Assembly (NCBI RefSeq): GCF_018449475.1
Contig: NZ_JAHCQH010000018.1
Coordinates: 141,453 to 205,452 of the forward strand
Source of the DNA: Ancylobacter radicis
Lineage (GTDB): Bacteria > Pseudomonadota > Alphaproteobacteria > Rhizobiales > Xanthobacteraceae
DNA length: 64,000 bases
Direction of reading: 5' to 3'
Shown: positions 44,027-53,396 of the stretch, in pieces
Layout of the letters: each line of letters begins with the position of its first letter
How positions within the stretch are numbered: position 1 is the first letter of the stretch
The notes under the pieces: model-generated
Seen by the model: the letters and a program-made list of their open reading frames with translations, nothing else
Told to the model about the DNA's origin: nothing
Database searches by the model: none
Translations under genes and position numbers: made by a program

Positions 44027-45205
44027 TCACTGGAAGGTCTTCCTCGGGTCGAAGGCGTCGCGGACGGCTTCGCCGATGAAAATCAGGAGGCTGAGCATCA
44101 GGGCGACGGTGAAGAAGCCGGTCAGGCCGAGCCATGGCGCCTGCACATTGGCCTTGCCCTGGGCCAGCAACTCGCCCAGCGAGGGTGAGCCGGGGGGCAG
44201 GCCGAAGCCGAGAAAATCCAATGCCGTCAAGGTCATGACCGATGACGAGACGATGAAGGGCAGCATGGTGAGGGTAGCCACCATGGCGTTGGGCAGGAGG
44301 TGGCGCCACATGATGACGCCGCTGGAGACACCGAGCGCACGAGCGGCCTGCACATACTCGAAGTTGCGGGCGCGCAGGAATTCGGCGCGTACCAGCCCGA
44401 CCAGCGACACCCAGGAAAACAGCAGCATGATGCCGAGCAGAACCCAGAAGCCCGGCGCCAGGATGGAGGACACGATCAGCAGCAGATAGAGCGCCGGGAT
44501 CGACGTCCAGATCTCGATAAACCGTTGAAAAATAAGGTCTGTCCAGCCGCCGAAATAGCCCTGCACGGCGCCGGCGGCGACGCCGATGACGGAGGAGATG
44601 ATGGTCAGGATCAGGCCGAAAAGCACTGAGAGTCGAAAGCCATAGATCAGCCGGGCGAGCACGTCGCGGCCCTGGTCGTCGGTGCCGAGCCAGTTCCATT
44701 CCAGCGCGCCGCAGCCATTGCCGCCGAGCTTTTCCGCCACCGGCTGGCACTGCGCATCGGTCAGCATCCAGGTTGGCGGGGAGGGGGCGGGGGTCGGCAG
44801 ATCGAGGTTATGTGTCTGGTAGCTATAGCGAATTGGCGGCCAGACCATCCAGCCCTGCTTTTCCGCGATGAGGTTTTGCAGGAAGGGGTCGCGGTAATCT
44901 GCCTCGGTTTCGAAATCCCCGCCGAAGGTGGTCTCGGGATAGGCCTTGAAGGCGGGAAAATAGTAGCCGCCATCATAGCTTACGAGGAAGGGCTTGTTGT
45001 TGGCGATGATCTCCGCGCCGAGGCTCAGCACGAACAGCACCATGAAAATCCAGAAGCTCCACCACCCGCGCCGGTTGCGCTTGAAATTCTCCCAGCGCCG
45101 CTGGTTTATCGGCGAAAGCCGCGCCGGGCGCGTGGATTGTGCGTGCAGTGAGGTGGACGATGAGGCCGATGTGTCCGAGGGCGGCATTGTGTTGGCGGTG
45201 TCCAT
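44027..45205 (-). CDS. yejE: Peptide ABC transporter permease (YejE-like)
   Basis: This 392-residue inner-membrane permease has a long N-terminal polar stretch, a first membrane segment at about residues 48-70 (GWWSFWIFMVLFVLSLGAEI) and then the YejE-specific periplasmic insert with SYDGGYYFPAFKAYPETTFG and WPPIRYSYQTHNLD. Five more segments follow, with the EAA-like loop ARALGVSSGVIMWRHLLPNA. LGFGLPPGSPSLGELLAQG and the end AVRDAFDPRKTF are hallmarks of the DppC family. It is followed by the vapBC-like pair. Confidence 0.93.
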   Translation of the reverse strand: MDTANTMPPSDTSASSSTSLHAQSTRPARLSPINQRRWENFKRNRRGWWSFWIFMVLFVLSLGAEIIANNKPFLVSYDGGYYFPAFKAYPETTFGGDFETEADYRDPFLQNLIAEKQGWMVWPPIRYSYQTHNLDLPTPAPSPPTWMLTDAQCQPVAEKLGGNGCGALEWNWLGTDDQGRDVLARLIYGFRLSVLFGLILTIISSVIGVAAGAVQGYFGGWTDLIFQRFIEIWTSIPALYLLLIVSSILAPGFWVLLGIMLLFSWVSLVGLVRAEFLRARNFEYVQAARALGVSSGVIMWRHLLPNAMVATLTMLPFIVSSSVMTLTALDFLGFGLPPGSPSLGELLAQGKANVQAPWLGLTGFFTVALMLSLLIFIGEAVRDAFDPRKTFQ

Positions 45206-45208
45206 GGC

Positions 45209-46315
45209 TCAGACGTCCCGCGTGTCGAAGTCGATGCGCGGATCGACCCAGGTGTAGGTGAGGTCGGAGACGAGGTTCACCAGGAGGCCCACCAACGAGA
45301 AGATGTAGAGATTGGCGAACACCACGGGGTAGTCGCGGTTCAGCACGCTCTCGAAGCCGAGCAGGCCCAGCCCGTCGAGCGAGAAGATGGTCTCGATCAG
45401 CAGCGATCCCGTGAAGAAGGCGGAGATGAAGGCACCGGGGAAGCCGGCGATGATGATCAGCATCGCGTTGCGGAACACATGGCGGTAGAGCACCGCGCGT
45501 TCCGACAGCCCCTTCATCCGCGCCGTGACCACATATTGTTTTCGGATCTCGTCGAGGAAGGAGTTTTTGGTCAGCAGCGTCATGGTGGCGAAGGCGCCGA
45601 GCACCATGGAGATGATGGGCAAAGCGAGGTGCCAGAAATAATCGAGAATCTTGGCACCGAGCGAGAGCTGGTCCCAATTGTCGGAGGTGAGGCCGCGCAG
45701 GGGGAACCACGAGAAGAAGGAGCCGCCGGCGAACAGGATGATGAGCAGGATGGCGAACAGGAAGCTCGGGATCGCGTAGCCGACCACGATCACCGCCGAG
45801 GTCCACACATCGAAGCGCGAGCCGTCGCGCACCGCCTTGGCGATGCCCAGCGGGATGGAGATGGCGTAGGTGATGAGCATCATCCACAGGCCGAGCGAGA
45901 CGGAGACCGCCATTTTCTCGCCGATCAGGTCGATGACCGAGATGTCGCGGAAATAGGACTGGCCGAAATCGAAGCGCAGATAGTTCCACATCATCAGGCC
46001 GAAGCGTTCATAGGCCGGCTTGTCGAAGCCGAATTGCTTCTCCAGCTCCTTGATGAAGGCCGGGTCCAGCCCCTGCGCGCCGCGATATTTCGAGGAGACC
46101 GGGTCGCCCGCCGGCGCGCCCTGCGACATGCCGCCGAAATCGCCGCCGCCGCCGGAAATGCGCGCCGTGGCGGAGGAGCCCTCGCCGGTGATTTCCGCGA
46201 TGACGCGCTCCACCGGCCCGCCCGGAGCGAACTGCACCACCGCGAAGGAGATCAGCATGATGCCGATGATGGTCGGCACCATCAGCGCGAGGCGTCTCAC
46301 AATATAGGCGAGCAT
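45209..46315 (-). CDS. yejB: Peptide ABC transporter permease (YejB-like)
   Basis: The 368-residue inner-membrane protein starts MLAYIVRRLALMVPTIIGIM, the standard opening of DppB/YejB permeases. A YejB-type insert between the first and second segments contains GPVERVIAEITGEG and YERFGLMMWNYLRFDFGQSY. The EAA-like loop reads ARMKGLSERAVLYRHVFRNA. The ATG at 46315 is preferred to an upstream reading that adds an arginine-rich leader. It lies three bases before the yejE gene, so the two permeases are co-translated. Confidence 0.93.
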   Translation of the reverse strand: MLAYIVRRLALMVPTIIGIMLISFAVVQFAPGGPVERVIAEITGEGSSATARISGGGGDFGGMSQGAPAGDPVSSKYRGAQGLDPAFIKELEKQFGFDKPAYERFGLMMWNYLRFDFGQSYFRDISVIDLIGEKMAVSVSLGLWMMLITYAISIPLGIAKAVRDGSRFDVWTSAVIVVGYAIPSFLFAILLIILFAGGSFFSWFPLRGLTSDNWDQLSLGAKILDYFWHLALPIISMVLGAFATMTLLTKNSFLDEIRKQYVVTARMKGLSERAVLYRHVFRNAMLIIIAGFPGAFISAFFTGSLLIETIFSLDGLGLLGFESVLNRDYPVVFANLYIFSLVGLLVNLVSDLTYTWVDPRIDFDTRDV

Positions 46316-46471
46316 TCGACGGGACTTCCTCCGCGGGGATCCTCGGCAGCGGCGCACAAGGTGGCGGTCGTGCGCTACCGCGTCAACTTAACGTCCGTTC
46401 ATGCGCTTTCGTTGCGCGGTGGTCGCGGTGGCCCGCCGATGTCGGGCGAGACAGGACTGACCACCCTCGCA

Positions 46472-46560
46472 TCGTCATGGCCGGGCTTGGCCCGGCCATC
46501 CACGCCTTTGGATGGCGCGAGGCAAGCCGTGGATCCCCGGATCAAGTCCGGGGATGACGG
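46472..46560. repeat. Palindromic extragenic repeat, family B copy
   Basis: CGTCATGGCCGGGCTTGGCC faces GGATCCCCGGATCAAGTCCG and GGGATGACG about 60 bases further on. It lies between yejA and yejB. It is a diverged relative of the perfect pair at 3461-3549. Confidence 0.8.
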
Positions 46561-46609
46561 TGGTCTGGTGGCATGTCGGAGAAGGTGAGGGGCCTGCGAT
46601 GCCATTCCC

Positions 46610-48535
46610 TCACCCTGCCGACGGCGCGCGGGCCGACCAGATGTCGGGGATGGCGCGGGCATAGGTCGGGCGCTCCACGCTCGGCCAGTTGAACACGTCC
46701 CAGAAGGCGATGCGGGATTCGGCCGAGTACCATTGCGGCACCCAGTAGCGCCCCGCGCGCAGCCGCCGGTCCAGCACATGGCAGGCGGTGCGCAGCGCCG
46801 CGCGGCTCGGGGCGGCGATCACCTGCTCGATCAGCAGGTCGACCACCGGGTCGGAAATGCCGGACAGGTTGTTGGCGCCCGGCGTCGCGGCGGCGCGGGC
46901 GCCGAAATAATTGCGCAGCGATTCGCCGGGCACGGTGGACATGGAATAGCGCCGCACCGTGGCGTCGAAATCGAACTCGTTGAGCCGGCGCTGATATTGC
47001 GGGGAATCCACCAGGCGGAAATTGGCCTCGATGCCCAGCAGCTTGAGGTTCTTGATGAACGGCGCGGTGTGTCGCTCCAGCCCGTTCTCGTCATCGAGGA
47101 ACTCGATGGTCATGGTCTCGCCCGCCGGGTTCACCAGCCGGCCGGCCTTGATCTCCCAGCCAGCCTCGCGCAGCAATTGCGCACCCCGGCGCAGCAGCGT
47201 GCGGTCCTGCCCGGAACCGTCCGAGACCGGCGGGCTCCAGGGCGGGGCCTTGAGCACGGCGATGTCGGCGGGGGTGAGCTTGTCGCCGAGGCTCTCGATC
47301 AGCGCGATCTCCTCGGGGCCGGCGGGGCCTTGCGCCTTCAGGTCGGAATTCTCGAAGAAGGAGGTGGTGCGCCGGTAGGCGTCGAACATCAGGTTCTTGT
47401 TGGTCCACTCGAAATCGAAGGCGTAGGACAGCGCCTCGCGCACCCGCGGATCGGTGAAATGCGGGCGGCGGGTGTTGAGGAACCAGCCCTGCGCGCCCGA
47501 GGGGGTGCGGTCGGGCAGGATCTCGCGCTTCACCTTGCCCTCGGTGAAGGCGGGGAAGGTGTAGCCGGTGGCCCAAGCGCGGGCGGTGAATTCTTGGCGG
47601 AAGAGGTAGGCTTTCGCCTTGAAGGCCTCGAAGCCGACCTCGCGGTCGCGGAAATATTCGAAGCGCAGCGTGTCGAAATTGTTGATGCCGACATTGACCG
47701 GCAGGTCGGCGCCCCAATAGTCCGCCACCCGCTCATAGGCGATGGTGCGGCCCGGCTCGACCCGGCCGACCTTGTAGGGGCCGGAGCCGAGCGGGGGCTC
47801 CAGCGTGCTCTCCTCGAAATTCTTCACGCTGTAATAGGCCTTGGAGAAGATCGGCAGCGTGGCGACGAGCAGCGGCACGTCGCGGGCGCGGGCGGGGGTG
47901 AAGCGCACGGCGACGAGGTCCGGCGCCTCGGCCTGCGCGCCCTCCATCTCGCGCAGGGCCTGCGCGATGACCGGATGGCCCTTGGCCTTCAAAAGGTTCA
48001 GCGAGAAGGCGACATCCTCGGCGGTGAGCGGCGAGCCGTCGTGAAAGCGCGCCTCGGGGCGCAGGCGGAAGCGGTAGAGCGTGCCATCGGTGGAGATGGC
48101 GACGCTTTTGGCGACGAGGCCGTAGACCGCGTCCGGCTCGTCATTGGCGCGGACCATCAGCGTGTCGAAAATCAGCGCGATGCCCTGCGCCCCATCGCCC
48201 CGCAGAATGTAGCCGTTGAGCGAATTGAAGGTCTGGAAGGACTGGTTGAAGGCGGCGGTGGGGCCGACCTGCGAGAACAGCCCGCCCTTGGGGGCCTTGG
48301 GATCGACATAGGCGAAATGGGCGAAATCGGCGGGGTATTTCAGATCGCCGAAAGCGGAGAGGCCGTGGCGCTCGGTGGCCTCCATGACGGGCGCGCCGGG
48401 CGTGACGGGAGCGCCAGCTTCCGGGGCGCCAGCTTTCGTGGCGTCTTGGGCGAGCGAGCGGCGGGGCAAGGCGAGCGCCGCGCCGGCGCCGGCGGCCAGC
48501 GTCAGGACGGTGCGGCGGGAGAGGGGAGCGGTCAT
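46610..48535 (-). CDS. yejA: Periplasmic peptide-binding protein (YejA-like, family 5), copy 1
   Basis: This 641-residue family 5 solute-binding protein begins with a twin-arginine-type signal (LSRRTVLTLAAGAGAALALP). Mature-part motifs are FAHFAYVDPKAPKGGLFSQV, FRLRPEARFHDGSPLTAEDV and GSGPYKVGRVEPGRTIAYER, with PVNVGINNFDTLRFEYFRD, all typical of YejA. A start at 48616 would add about 27 residues translated from a palindromic repeat (LRHPEEAASGRRLEGRT), so 48535 is used. It follows a second yejA-like gene. Confidence 0.9.
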   Translation of the reverse strand: MTAPLSRRTVLTLAAGAGAALALPRRSLAQDATKAGAPEAGAPVTPGAPVMEATERHGLSAFGDLKYPADFAHFAYVDPKAPKGGLFSQVGPTAAFNQSFQTFNSLNGYILRGDGAQGIALIFDTLMVRANDEPDAVYGLVAKSVAISTDGTLYRFRLRPEARFHDGSPLTAEDVAFSLNLLKAKGHPVIAQALREMEGAQAEAPDLVAVRFTPARARDVPLLVATLPIFSKAYYSVKNFEESTLEPPLGSGPYKVGRVEPGRTIAYERVADYWGADLPVNVGINNFDTLRFEYFRDREVGFEAFKAKAYLFRQEFTARAWATGYTFPAFTEGKVKREILPDRTPSGAQGWFLNTRRPHFTDPRVREALSYAFDFEWTNKNLMFDAYRRTTSFFENSDLKAQGPAGPEEIALIESLGDKLTPADIAVLKAPPWSPPVSDGSGQDRTLLRRGAQLLREAGWEIKAGRLVNPAGETMTIEFLDDENGLERHTAPFIKNLKLLGIEANFRLVDSPQYQRRLNEFDFDATVRRYSMSTVPGESLRNYFGARAAATPGANNLSGISDPVVDLLIEQVIAAPSRAALRTACHVLDRRLRAGRYWVPQWYSAESRIAFWDVFNWPSVERPTYARAIPDIWSARAPSAG

Positions 48536-48543
48536 GGGCGTTG

Positions 48544-48591
48544 TGCGTCCTTCGAGACGGCGGCCGCTGGCCGCCTCCTCAGGATGACGGA
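48544..48591. repeat. Palindromic extragenic repeat, family A fragment
   Basis: GCGTCCTTCGAGACGGCGGC and GGCCGCCTCCTCAGGATGAC form a partial family A unit between the two yejA-like genes, just upstream of the copy 1 start codon. It is the source of the false N-terminal extension of that gene. Confidence 0.75.
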
Positions 48592-48641
48592 GGAAGGGCG
48601 GGGTCCGCTCGCTCATCGGGCGCCTTTGTGCAGGGACGCAT

Positions 48642-48690
48642 CGTCATGCTGAGGTGCCCGGGCCTTGCCCGGGCCTCGAGGCACGCAGGG
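48642..48690. repeat. Palindromic extragenic repeat, family A half unit
   Basis: CGTCATGCTGAGGTGCCCGG followed by GCCTTGCCCGGGCCTCGAGG is a close copy of the left half of the unit at 1292-1398. It lies in the gap between the two yejA-like genes. Confidence 0.85.
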
Positions 48691-48715
48691 GCGCACCGGC
48701 AGCCCCTCACCCCAA

Positions 48716-48738
48716 CCCTCTCCCCCACGGGGAGAGGG
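48716..48738. repeat. Perfect 10-bp hairpin between the two yejA-like genes
   Basis: CCCTCTCCCC (48716-48725) and GGGGAGAGGG (48729-48738) are separated by only three bases. The palindrome lies directly after the stop of yejA copy 2, and may act as a 3-prime mRNA stabiliser or partial terminator. Confidence 0.7.
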
Positions 48739-48761
48739 GGCGGCGTCCATCGCCCCGCCCT

Positions 48762-50711
48762 TCACTGGGCGCCCCCGGTCTTGGCGGCCTTGGCGGCGTC
48801 CCACCACCAGATGTCGGGGAAGGAGAAGGAATAGTCCGGCAGCTTGTCGGGATGGCTGAAGCGGTTCCAGCGGGCGGTGCGGATGTTCGGGTAGTTCCAG
48901 CTCGGCACCACATAATCATGCGCCAGCAGCACGCGGTCGAGCGCGCGGGTGGCGGCGACGAGTTCGGCGCGGTCCTTCGCGTAGATCACCTTCTCGATCA
49001 GCGCGTCGATGCCCGGATCCTTGATGCCGGCATAATTGCTGGAGCCTTCCTGATCGGCGGCGGCCGAGCCCCAGAAATCGCGCTGCTCATTGCCCGGCGA
49101 GAGCGACTGGCCCCAGCCGGAGATGATCATGTCGAAATCGCGGGCGCGCAGGCGGTTGATATATTGCGAGGTGTCGACCTGCCGGACATTCACGGTGATG
49201 CCGAGCCGCTCCAGCGAGGGCTTGTAATAGAGCGCCACCCGCTCGAAAGCGGGGTTGGCGATGAGGATTTCCATGGTGAAGGGCTCGCCCTTGGCGTTCA
49301 CCAGCTTGCCGCCCTTCACCTCATAGCCGGCCTCGCGCAGGAGCTTGGCCGCCTCGCGCAGATTGCCGCGGCGCAGGCCCTCGCTCCAGCCTTCCGGGTT
49401 GGTGTAGGGCGCGGTGAAGACGCTGGCCGGGATCTTGTCCTTCACGCTCTCCAGAATCTCCAGCTCCTTGCCCTCAGGCAGGCCGGAGGAGGCGAGCTCG
49501 GTGTTCTGGAAATAGCTGGAGGTGCGCTTGTACTGGCCGAAGAACAGCGTGCGGTTCATGCCGTCGAAATCGAGCGCGAGGTTGAGCGCGCGGCGCACCC
49601 GCTGGTCCTGAAACTTGTCGCGTCGCAGATTGGGGATGAAGGCCTGCATCGAGCCGGAGGCGCGGTTGGGGAATTCCTCCAGCACCACGCGCCCGTCCTT
49701 CACCGCCGGGAAATTATAGGCGGTGGCCCAGTCCTTGGCCGAGGTCTCGATGCGGAAATCATACTGGTCGCCCTTGAAGGCCTCCAGCTCCACCGTGCCG
49801 TCGCGGAAGTACTCGTAACGCTGCTCGGCGAAATTATTGGTGCCGATGTTCACCGGCAGGTCCTTGCCCCAATAATCCGGCACGCGCTCGAAGGAGATGG
49901 AGCGGCCGGGCGAGACCTGCTTGACCTTGTAGGGGCCGGAGCCGAGCGGGATTTCCAGCGTGCCCTGGCTGATGTCGCGCGGCTTGCCCGAGGCGTCGCT
50001 GGCGGTCCACCAGTGCTTGGGCAGGACGCGGAGCTGGCCGACGATCTGCGGTAGCTCGCGGTTTCCCGCCTGATCGAAGGTGAAGGTCACCTCGCGCTCG
50101 CCGGTGACGGCGGCGCCCTTCACATGGCTGTAGTAATAGGCCATGCGCGGGTTGTTCTTGGTCATCTGCTCGAACGACCAGACCACATCCTCGGCGGTGA
50201 CCGGCTGGCCGTCATGCCATTTTGCCTCGGGGCGCAGGCGGTAGGTGACGGAGGCGAAGTCCGCCGGGTAGCTCACGGCTTCCGCCAGCAGGCCGTATTC
50301 GGTCGCTACCTCGTCGGCGGCGGGGGCCATCAGCGTGTCGTAGATCAGCTGGAGGCCGGAGGCCGGGGTGCCCCGGGCGATGAGGTCGTTCAGGGAATCG
50401 AAGGTGCCGTCGACCGAGAGGCGCAGCAGCCCGCCCTTGGGGGCCTGCGGGTTCACATAGTCGAAATGGGCGAAGCCCGGCTGGTATTTGGGCTGGCCGA
50501 GCAGCGACAGGCCGTGCCGCCATTGCTTTGCCGCGCCGGCCGCCTCGCTGCTGGCCGGGGCCGCGCCGCCGGCCGGGGCCGTCTCCTGCGCGCCGGCCGG
50601 GCCGGTGAAGGCGAGGCCGAGAAGCGCGGCACCACTGAGCGCGGCGAGCGCGCGGCGGCGCGTGGCCATCAGGCGGGTGGGGGAGGGGAAGCGGGCGGAA
50701 CGGCTCGTCAT
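48762..50711 (-). CDS. Periplasmic peptide-binding protein (YejA-like, family 5), copy 2
   Basis: This 649-residue family 5 binding protein is a tandem paralogue of the downstream copy. It has a signal region RRRALAALSGAALLGLAFTG with several arginines ahead of it, then an Ala/Pro-rich linker. The mature part matches copy 1 block by block: FAHFDYVNPQAPKGGLLRLS, YRLRPEAKWHDGQPVTAEDV, GSGPYKVKQVSPGRSISFER and PVNIGTNNFAEQRYEYFRDG. The start at 50711 has AAGGA seven bases upstream. It is the first gene of the yej operon, and may give the transporter a second ligand range. Confidence 0.9.
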   Translation of the reverse strand: MTSRSARFPSPTRLMATRRRALAALSGAALLGLAFTGPAGAQETAPAGGAAPASSEAAGAAKQWRHGLSLLGQPKYQPGFAHFDYVNPQAPKGGLLRLSVDGTFDSLNDLIARGTPASGLQLIYDTLMAPAADEVATEYGLLAEAVSYPADFASVTYRLRPEAKWHDGQPVTAEDVVWSFEQMTKNNPRMAYYYSHVKGAAVTGEREVTFTFDQAGNRELPQIVGQLRVLPKHWWTASDASGKPRDISQGTLEIPLGSGPYKVKQVSPGRSISFERVPDYWGKDLPVNIGTNNFAEQRYEYFRDGTVELEAFKGDQYDFRIETSAKDWATAYNFPAVKDGRVVLEEFPNRASGSMQAFIPNLRRDKFQDQRVRRALNLALDFDGMNRTLFFGQYKRTSSYFQNTELASSGLPEGKELEILESVKDKIPASVFTAPYTNPEGWSEGLRRGNLREAAKLLREAGYEVKGGKLVNAKGEPFTMEILIANPAFERVALYYKPSLERLGITVNVRQVDTSQYINRLRARDFDMIISGWGQSLSPGNEQRDFWGSAAADQEGSSNYAGIKDPGIDALIEKVIYAKDRAELVAATRALDRVLLAHDYVVPSWNYPNIRTARWNRFSHPDKLPDYSFSFPDIWWWDAAKAAKTGGAQ

Positions 50712-50837
50712 GCACACATCCTTCTGAAGGCACTGGGGCGCGGGCAGGCGGCTCCCCGCGGCGCGGAGGGCAGCGGTCGCGGAGGGCAGGGCCGGCGCGG
50801 CACGCCGTCTCGCGGGGATTATGGACCGTTACGGCAT

Positions 50838-50875
50838 GAAAAGAATAAGGCCGGGGCGCAAAGCGCCGCCGGCCT
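50838..50875 (-). terminator. Intrinsic terminator of the cytochrome c gene
   Basis: On the minus strand AGGCCGGCGGCGC, a TTT loop and GCGCCCCGGCCT form a GC-rich stem with one bulged base, followed by TATTCTTTTC. It starts 49 bases after the cytochrome c stop codon. Confidence 0.85.
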
Positions 50876-50924
50876 GACGGAAACGTGAAAATTTGAAGGA
50901 ACGGGCGGCGCGTGCCGCCCGCTC

Positions 50925-51560
50925 TCACGGCGTGGCGGGAGCGGCCGGAGCCGGGGTGGCCGGTGCGTCGGGCGCGGCCGGGGCTGCCGGCGTCGCGGGT
51001 GCGGCCGGAGCGGGCGCCGCCTCTGCAGTCGGCAGGGGCTGCGGGCTGTGCGAGAGCGTGTTGAGGTAGACCAGCAGATCGGCGCGCTCGGTCTCCTTGG
51101 CGATGCCGGCGAAGCCCATGGCGGTGCCGGGAATGTCGGCCTTCGGGTTCTTGATGAAGGCGTTCAGGTCGTCGAAGGTCCAGGTGCCGCCATGCGCCTT
51201 CATCGCGGCGGAATAGGCGAAGCCCTCGGCGCTGGCGACCGGGCGGCCGACAATGCCGTAGAGATCCGGGCCGACCTTGGCGCCGGCGCCTTCCACGAAA
51301 TTGTGACAGGCGGCGCACTTCTTGGCGACGGCGGCGCCCTTCTCGGCGCTGGCGGCGCCGAGCAGCTGGGCGATCGGCACATCGGCCGGCGCGGCGGCCT
51401 GGGCCTCGCCGGTCGCGGCTTCCTGGACAGCGATCTCATAGCCGGGCTTTTCCGGCGCGTGGCTGGAGAACAATATGTCGGAGAACACGTTCAGACCGAG
51501 CGTGAAGGTCAGCACGCCGAGCACCGCTCCAGCAATCTTGTTCAGCTCGAAGCTGTCCAT
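50925..51560 (-). CDS. Membrane-anchored c-type cytochrome (CycM/cytochrome c2-like)
   Basis: This 211-residue cytochrome has an uncleaved N-terminal anchor (IAGAVLGVLTFTLGLNVFS), a linker, and one haem domain with CAACH near residue 82 and the axial Met in GTAMGFAGIAK near residue 147. GPDLYGIVGRPVASAEGFAY is the usual post-haem block of mitochondrial-like cytochromes c. The last 40 residues are a low-complexity Ala/Pro tail. It should shuttle electrons between the bc1 complex and an oxidase. It is divergent from kdsB. Confidence 0.92.
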   Translation of the reverse strand: MDSFELNKIAGAVLGVLTFTLGLNVFSDILFSSHAPEKPGYEIAVQEAATGEAQAAAPADVPIAQLLGAASAEKGAAVAKKCAACHNFVEGAGAKVGPDLYGIVGRPVASAEGFAYSAAMKAHGGTWTFDDLNAFIKNPKADIPGTAMGFAGIAKETERADLLVYLNTLSHSPQPLPTAEAAPAPAAPATPAAPAAPDAPATPAPAAPATP

Positions 51561-51777
51561 CGAAACATTCGCTCCCTAAACACGGCGCGGCACCTTCCCG
51601 AAGGTCCGCCGCACCCCGCACGCAGTTTAGCAGCGGTCTGAAACAGCCGCCAATGCCGCGGCGGAACTAATCATTTTGACGGTTGCCGTGCAACCCGTAT
51701 AAGCGCGCCGCGGTTGCTACGTTTCGCCACGAGGGGCGAGGCGCACCGGCCGCGGTTCCGTAGCGAAGGCCCGCCCA

Positions 51778-52542
51778 ATGTCCGCGCAGGACGTACTTAT
51801 TCTCATTCCAGCCCGCATGGCCTCGACCCGGCTGCCCGGCAAGCCGCTGGCCGATGTCGGCGGCCGGCCGATGATCGTCGAGGTGGCGCGGCGTTCCGCC
51901 GCGGCAGGCATCGGCCGCGTGGTGGTCGCCACCGACGATGAAGGCGTGTTCGCCGCCGTCGCGGATGCCGGATTCGAGGTGGTGATGACCCGTTCGGACC
52001 ACGTCTCCGGCTCCGACCGAATCTTCGAGGCGCTCGGCCGAATCGACCCGGACGGGCAGGTCGCGCGCATCGTCAACGTGCAGGGCGACCTGCCGACCAT
52101 CGACCCGGCGCTGATCCGCGCCGCCCTCGACCTGCTGGACGACGCGGGCGTCGATATCGGCACGCTCACCGCCGAGATCACCGATCCGCATGAGCGCACC
52201 AACCCCAATGTGGTGAAGGTGGTCGGCAGCGCGGTGGCGCCGGGCCGGCTGCGCGCGCTCTATTTCACCCGCGCTACCGCCCCTTATGGCGAGGGCCCGC
52301 TGTTCCACCATATCGGCCTCTACGCCTATCGCCGGGCGGCGCTGGAGCGGTTCGTCGCGCTCGCGCCCTCGCCGCTGGAGAGCCGCGAGAAGCTGGAGCA
52401 GCTGCGCGCGCTGGAAGCGGGCATGCGGATCGACGTCGCCATTGTCGACACCGTGCCCTTGGGCGTCGACACGCCGGAAGACCTCATAAAGGCGCGCGAG
52501 CTGATCGCGCGCGAAGACGCCAGTCAGGGACGTGCATCATGA
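51778..52542 (+). CDS. kdsB: 3-deoxy-manno-octulosonate cytidylyltransferase
   Basis: The 254-residue cytoplasmic enzyme activates Kdo with CTP for lipopolysaccharide core synthesis. The nucleotide-binding motif [20 protein letters not shown] is at residues 6-25. Other family blocks are [40 protein letters not shown] and [16 protein letters not shown]. The gene overlaps pheA by four bases (ATGA). It starts about 217 bases from the divergent cytochrome gene. Confidence 0.96.
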   Translation: MSAQDVLILIPARMASTRLPGKPLADVGGRPMIVEVARRSAAAGIGRVVVATDDEGVFAAVADAGFEVVMTRSDHVSGSDRIFEALGRIDPDGQVARIVNVQGDLPTIDPALIRAALDLLDDAGVDIGTLTAEITDPHERTNPNVVKVVGSAVAPGRLRALYFTRATAPYGEGPLFHHIGLYAYRRAALERFVALAPSPLESREKLEQLRALEAGMRIDVAIVDTVPLGVDTPEDLIKARELIAREDASQGRAS

Positions 52543-53390
52543 GCCTGCGCCGCACCGTCGTGTTCCAGGGAGAGCCCGGCGCCAATTCGCATATCGCCTG
52601 CCGCGAGGTCTTCCCGGATCATGAGGCGGTGCCCTGCGCCACCTTCGAGGACGCCTTCGCGGCGTTGCAGAATGGCGAGGCGGATCTGGGCATGATCCCG
52701 ATCGAGAACTCGGTCGCCGGCCGGGTGGCGGACATCCACCACCTGATGCCGACCTCGGGGCTGACCATCGTCGGCGAGTTCTTCCTGCCGCTGTCGCACC
52801 AGCTGATGGCGATTCCGGGCGCCTCGCTGGCGACCGTGAAGACGGTCGAGAGCCATGTCATGGCGCTCGGCCAGTGCCGCAACATCATCCGCAAGCTGGG
52901 GCTGAAGGCCATTGTCGGCGCCGACACGGCCGGCTCGGCGCGGCTTGTGGCGGAAGCGCGGGACGAGAGCCGCGCCGCCATCGCCTCGCGCCTCGCGGCG
53001 GAGATTTACGGGCTCGACATCATCGCCGAGAATATCGAGGACGAGGCCCACAACACCACGCGCTTCGTCATCCTCGCCAAGGACGGCGAATGGGCGCCGG
53101 CCGGTAACGGGCCGACCGTGACCAGCTTCGTGTTCCGCGTGCGCAACGTGCCGGCGGCGCTCTACAAGGCGCTGGGCGGCTTCGCCACCAATGGCGTGAA
53201 CATGACCAAGCTGGAATCCTACCAGCTCGACGGCGAGTTCTTCGCCACCCAGTTCTATGCCGATGTCGACGGCCACCCGGACGACCGTCTGGTGAAGCTG
53301 GCGCTGGAGGAACTGGCGTTCTTCTCCAAGGAGCTGCGCATCCTCGGTGTCTACCCCGCCCACGCCTACCGGATCGCGCTCAGGGCCTGA
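52539..53390 (+). CDS. pheA: Prephenate dehydratase
   Basis: The 283-residue enzyme turns prephenate into phenylpyruvate for phenylalanine synthesis. The catalytic domain shows [40 protein letters not shown] and the conserved TRF motif in [14 protein letters not shown]-terminal ACT domain (from about residue 190, [20 protein letters not shown]) should bind phenylalanine for feedback control; [20 protein letters not shown] is the alphaproteobacterial form of its ligand loop. It is monofunctional, without a chorismate mutase domain. Confidence 0.96.
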   Translation: MSLRRTVVFQGEPGANSHIACREVFPDHEAVPCATFEDAFAALQNGEADLGMIPIENSVAGRVADIHHLMPTSGLTIVGEFFLPLSHQLMAIPGASLATVKTVESHVMALGQCRNIIRKLGLKAIVGADTAGSARLVAEARDESRAAIASRLAAEIYGLDIIAENIEDEAHNTTRFVILAKDGEWAPAGNGPTVTSFVFRVRNVPAALYKALGGFATNGVNMTKLESYQLDGEFFATQFYADVDGHPDDRLVKLALEELAFFSKELRILGVYPAHAYRIALRA

Positions 53391-53396
53391 GCTGTC

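Noticed and set aside
48536..48616. Longer N terminus for yejA copy 1
   Set aside because: The extra residues (LRHPEEAASGRRLEGRT) are a translated palindromic repeat and precede a good twin-arginine-type signal.
46733..48652. 639-codon open frame on the plus strand opposite yejA
   Set aside because: Antisense shadow of a family 5 binding protein; no domain motif and strongly biased composition.
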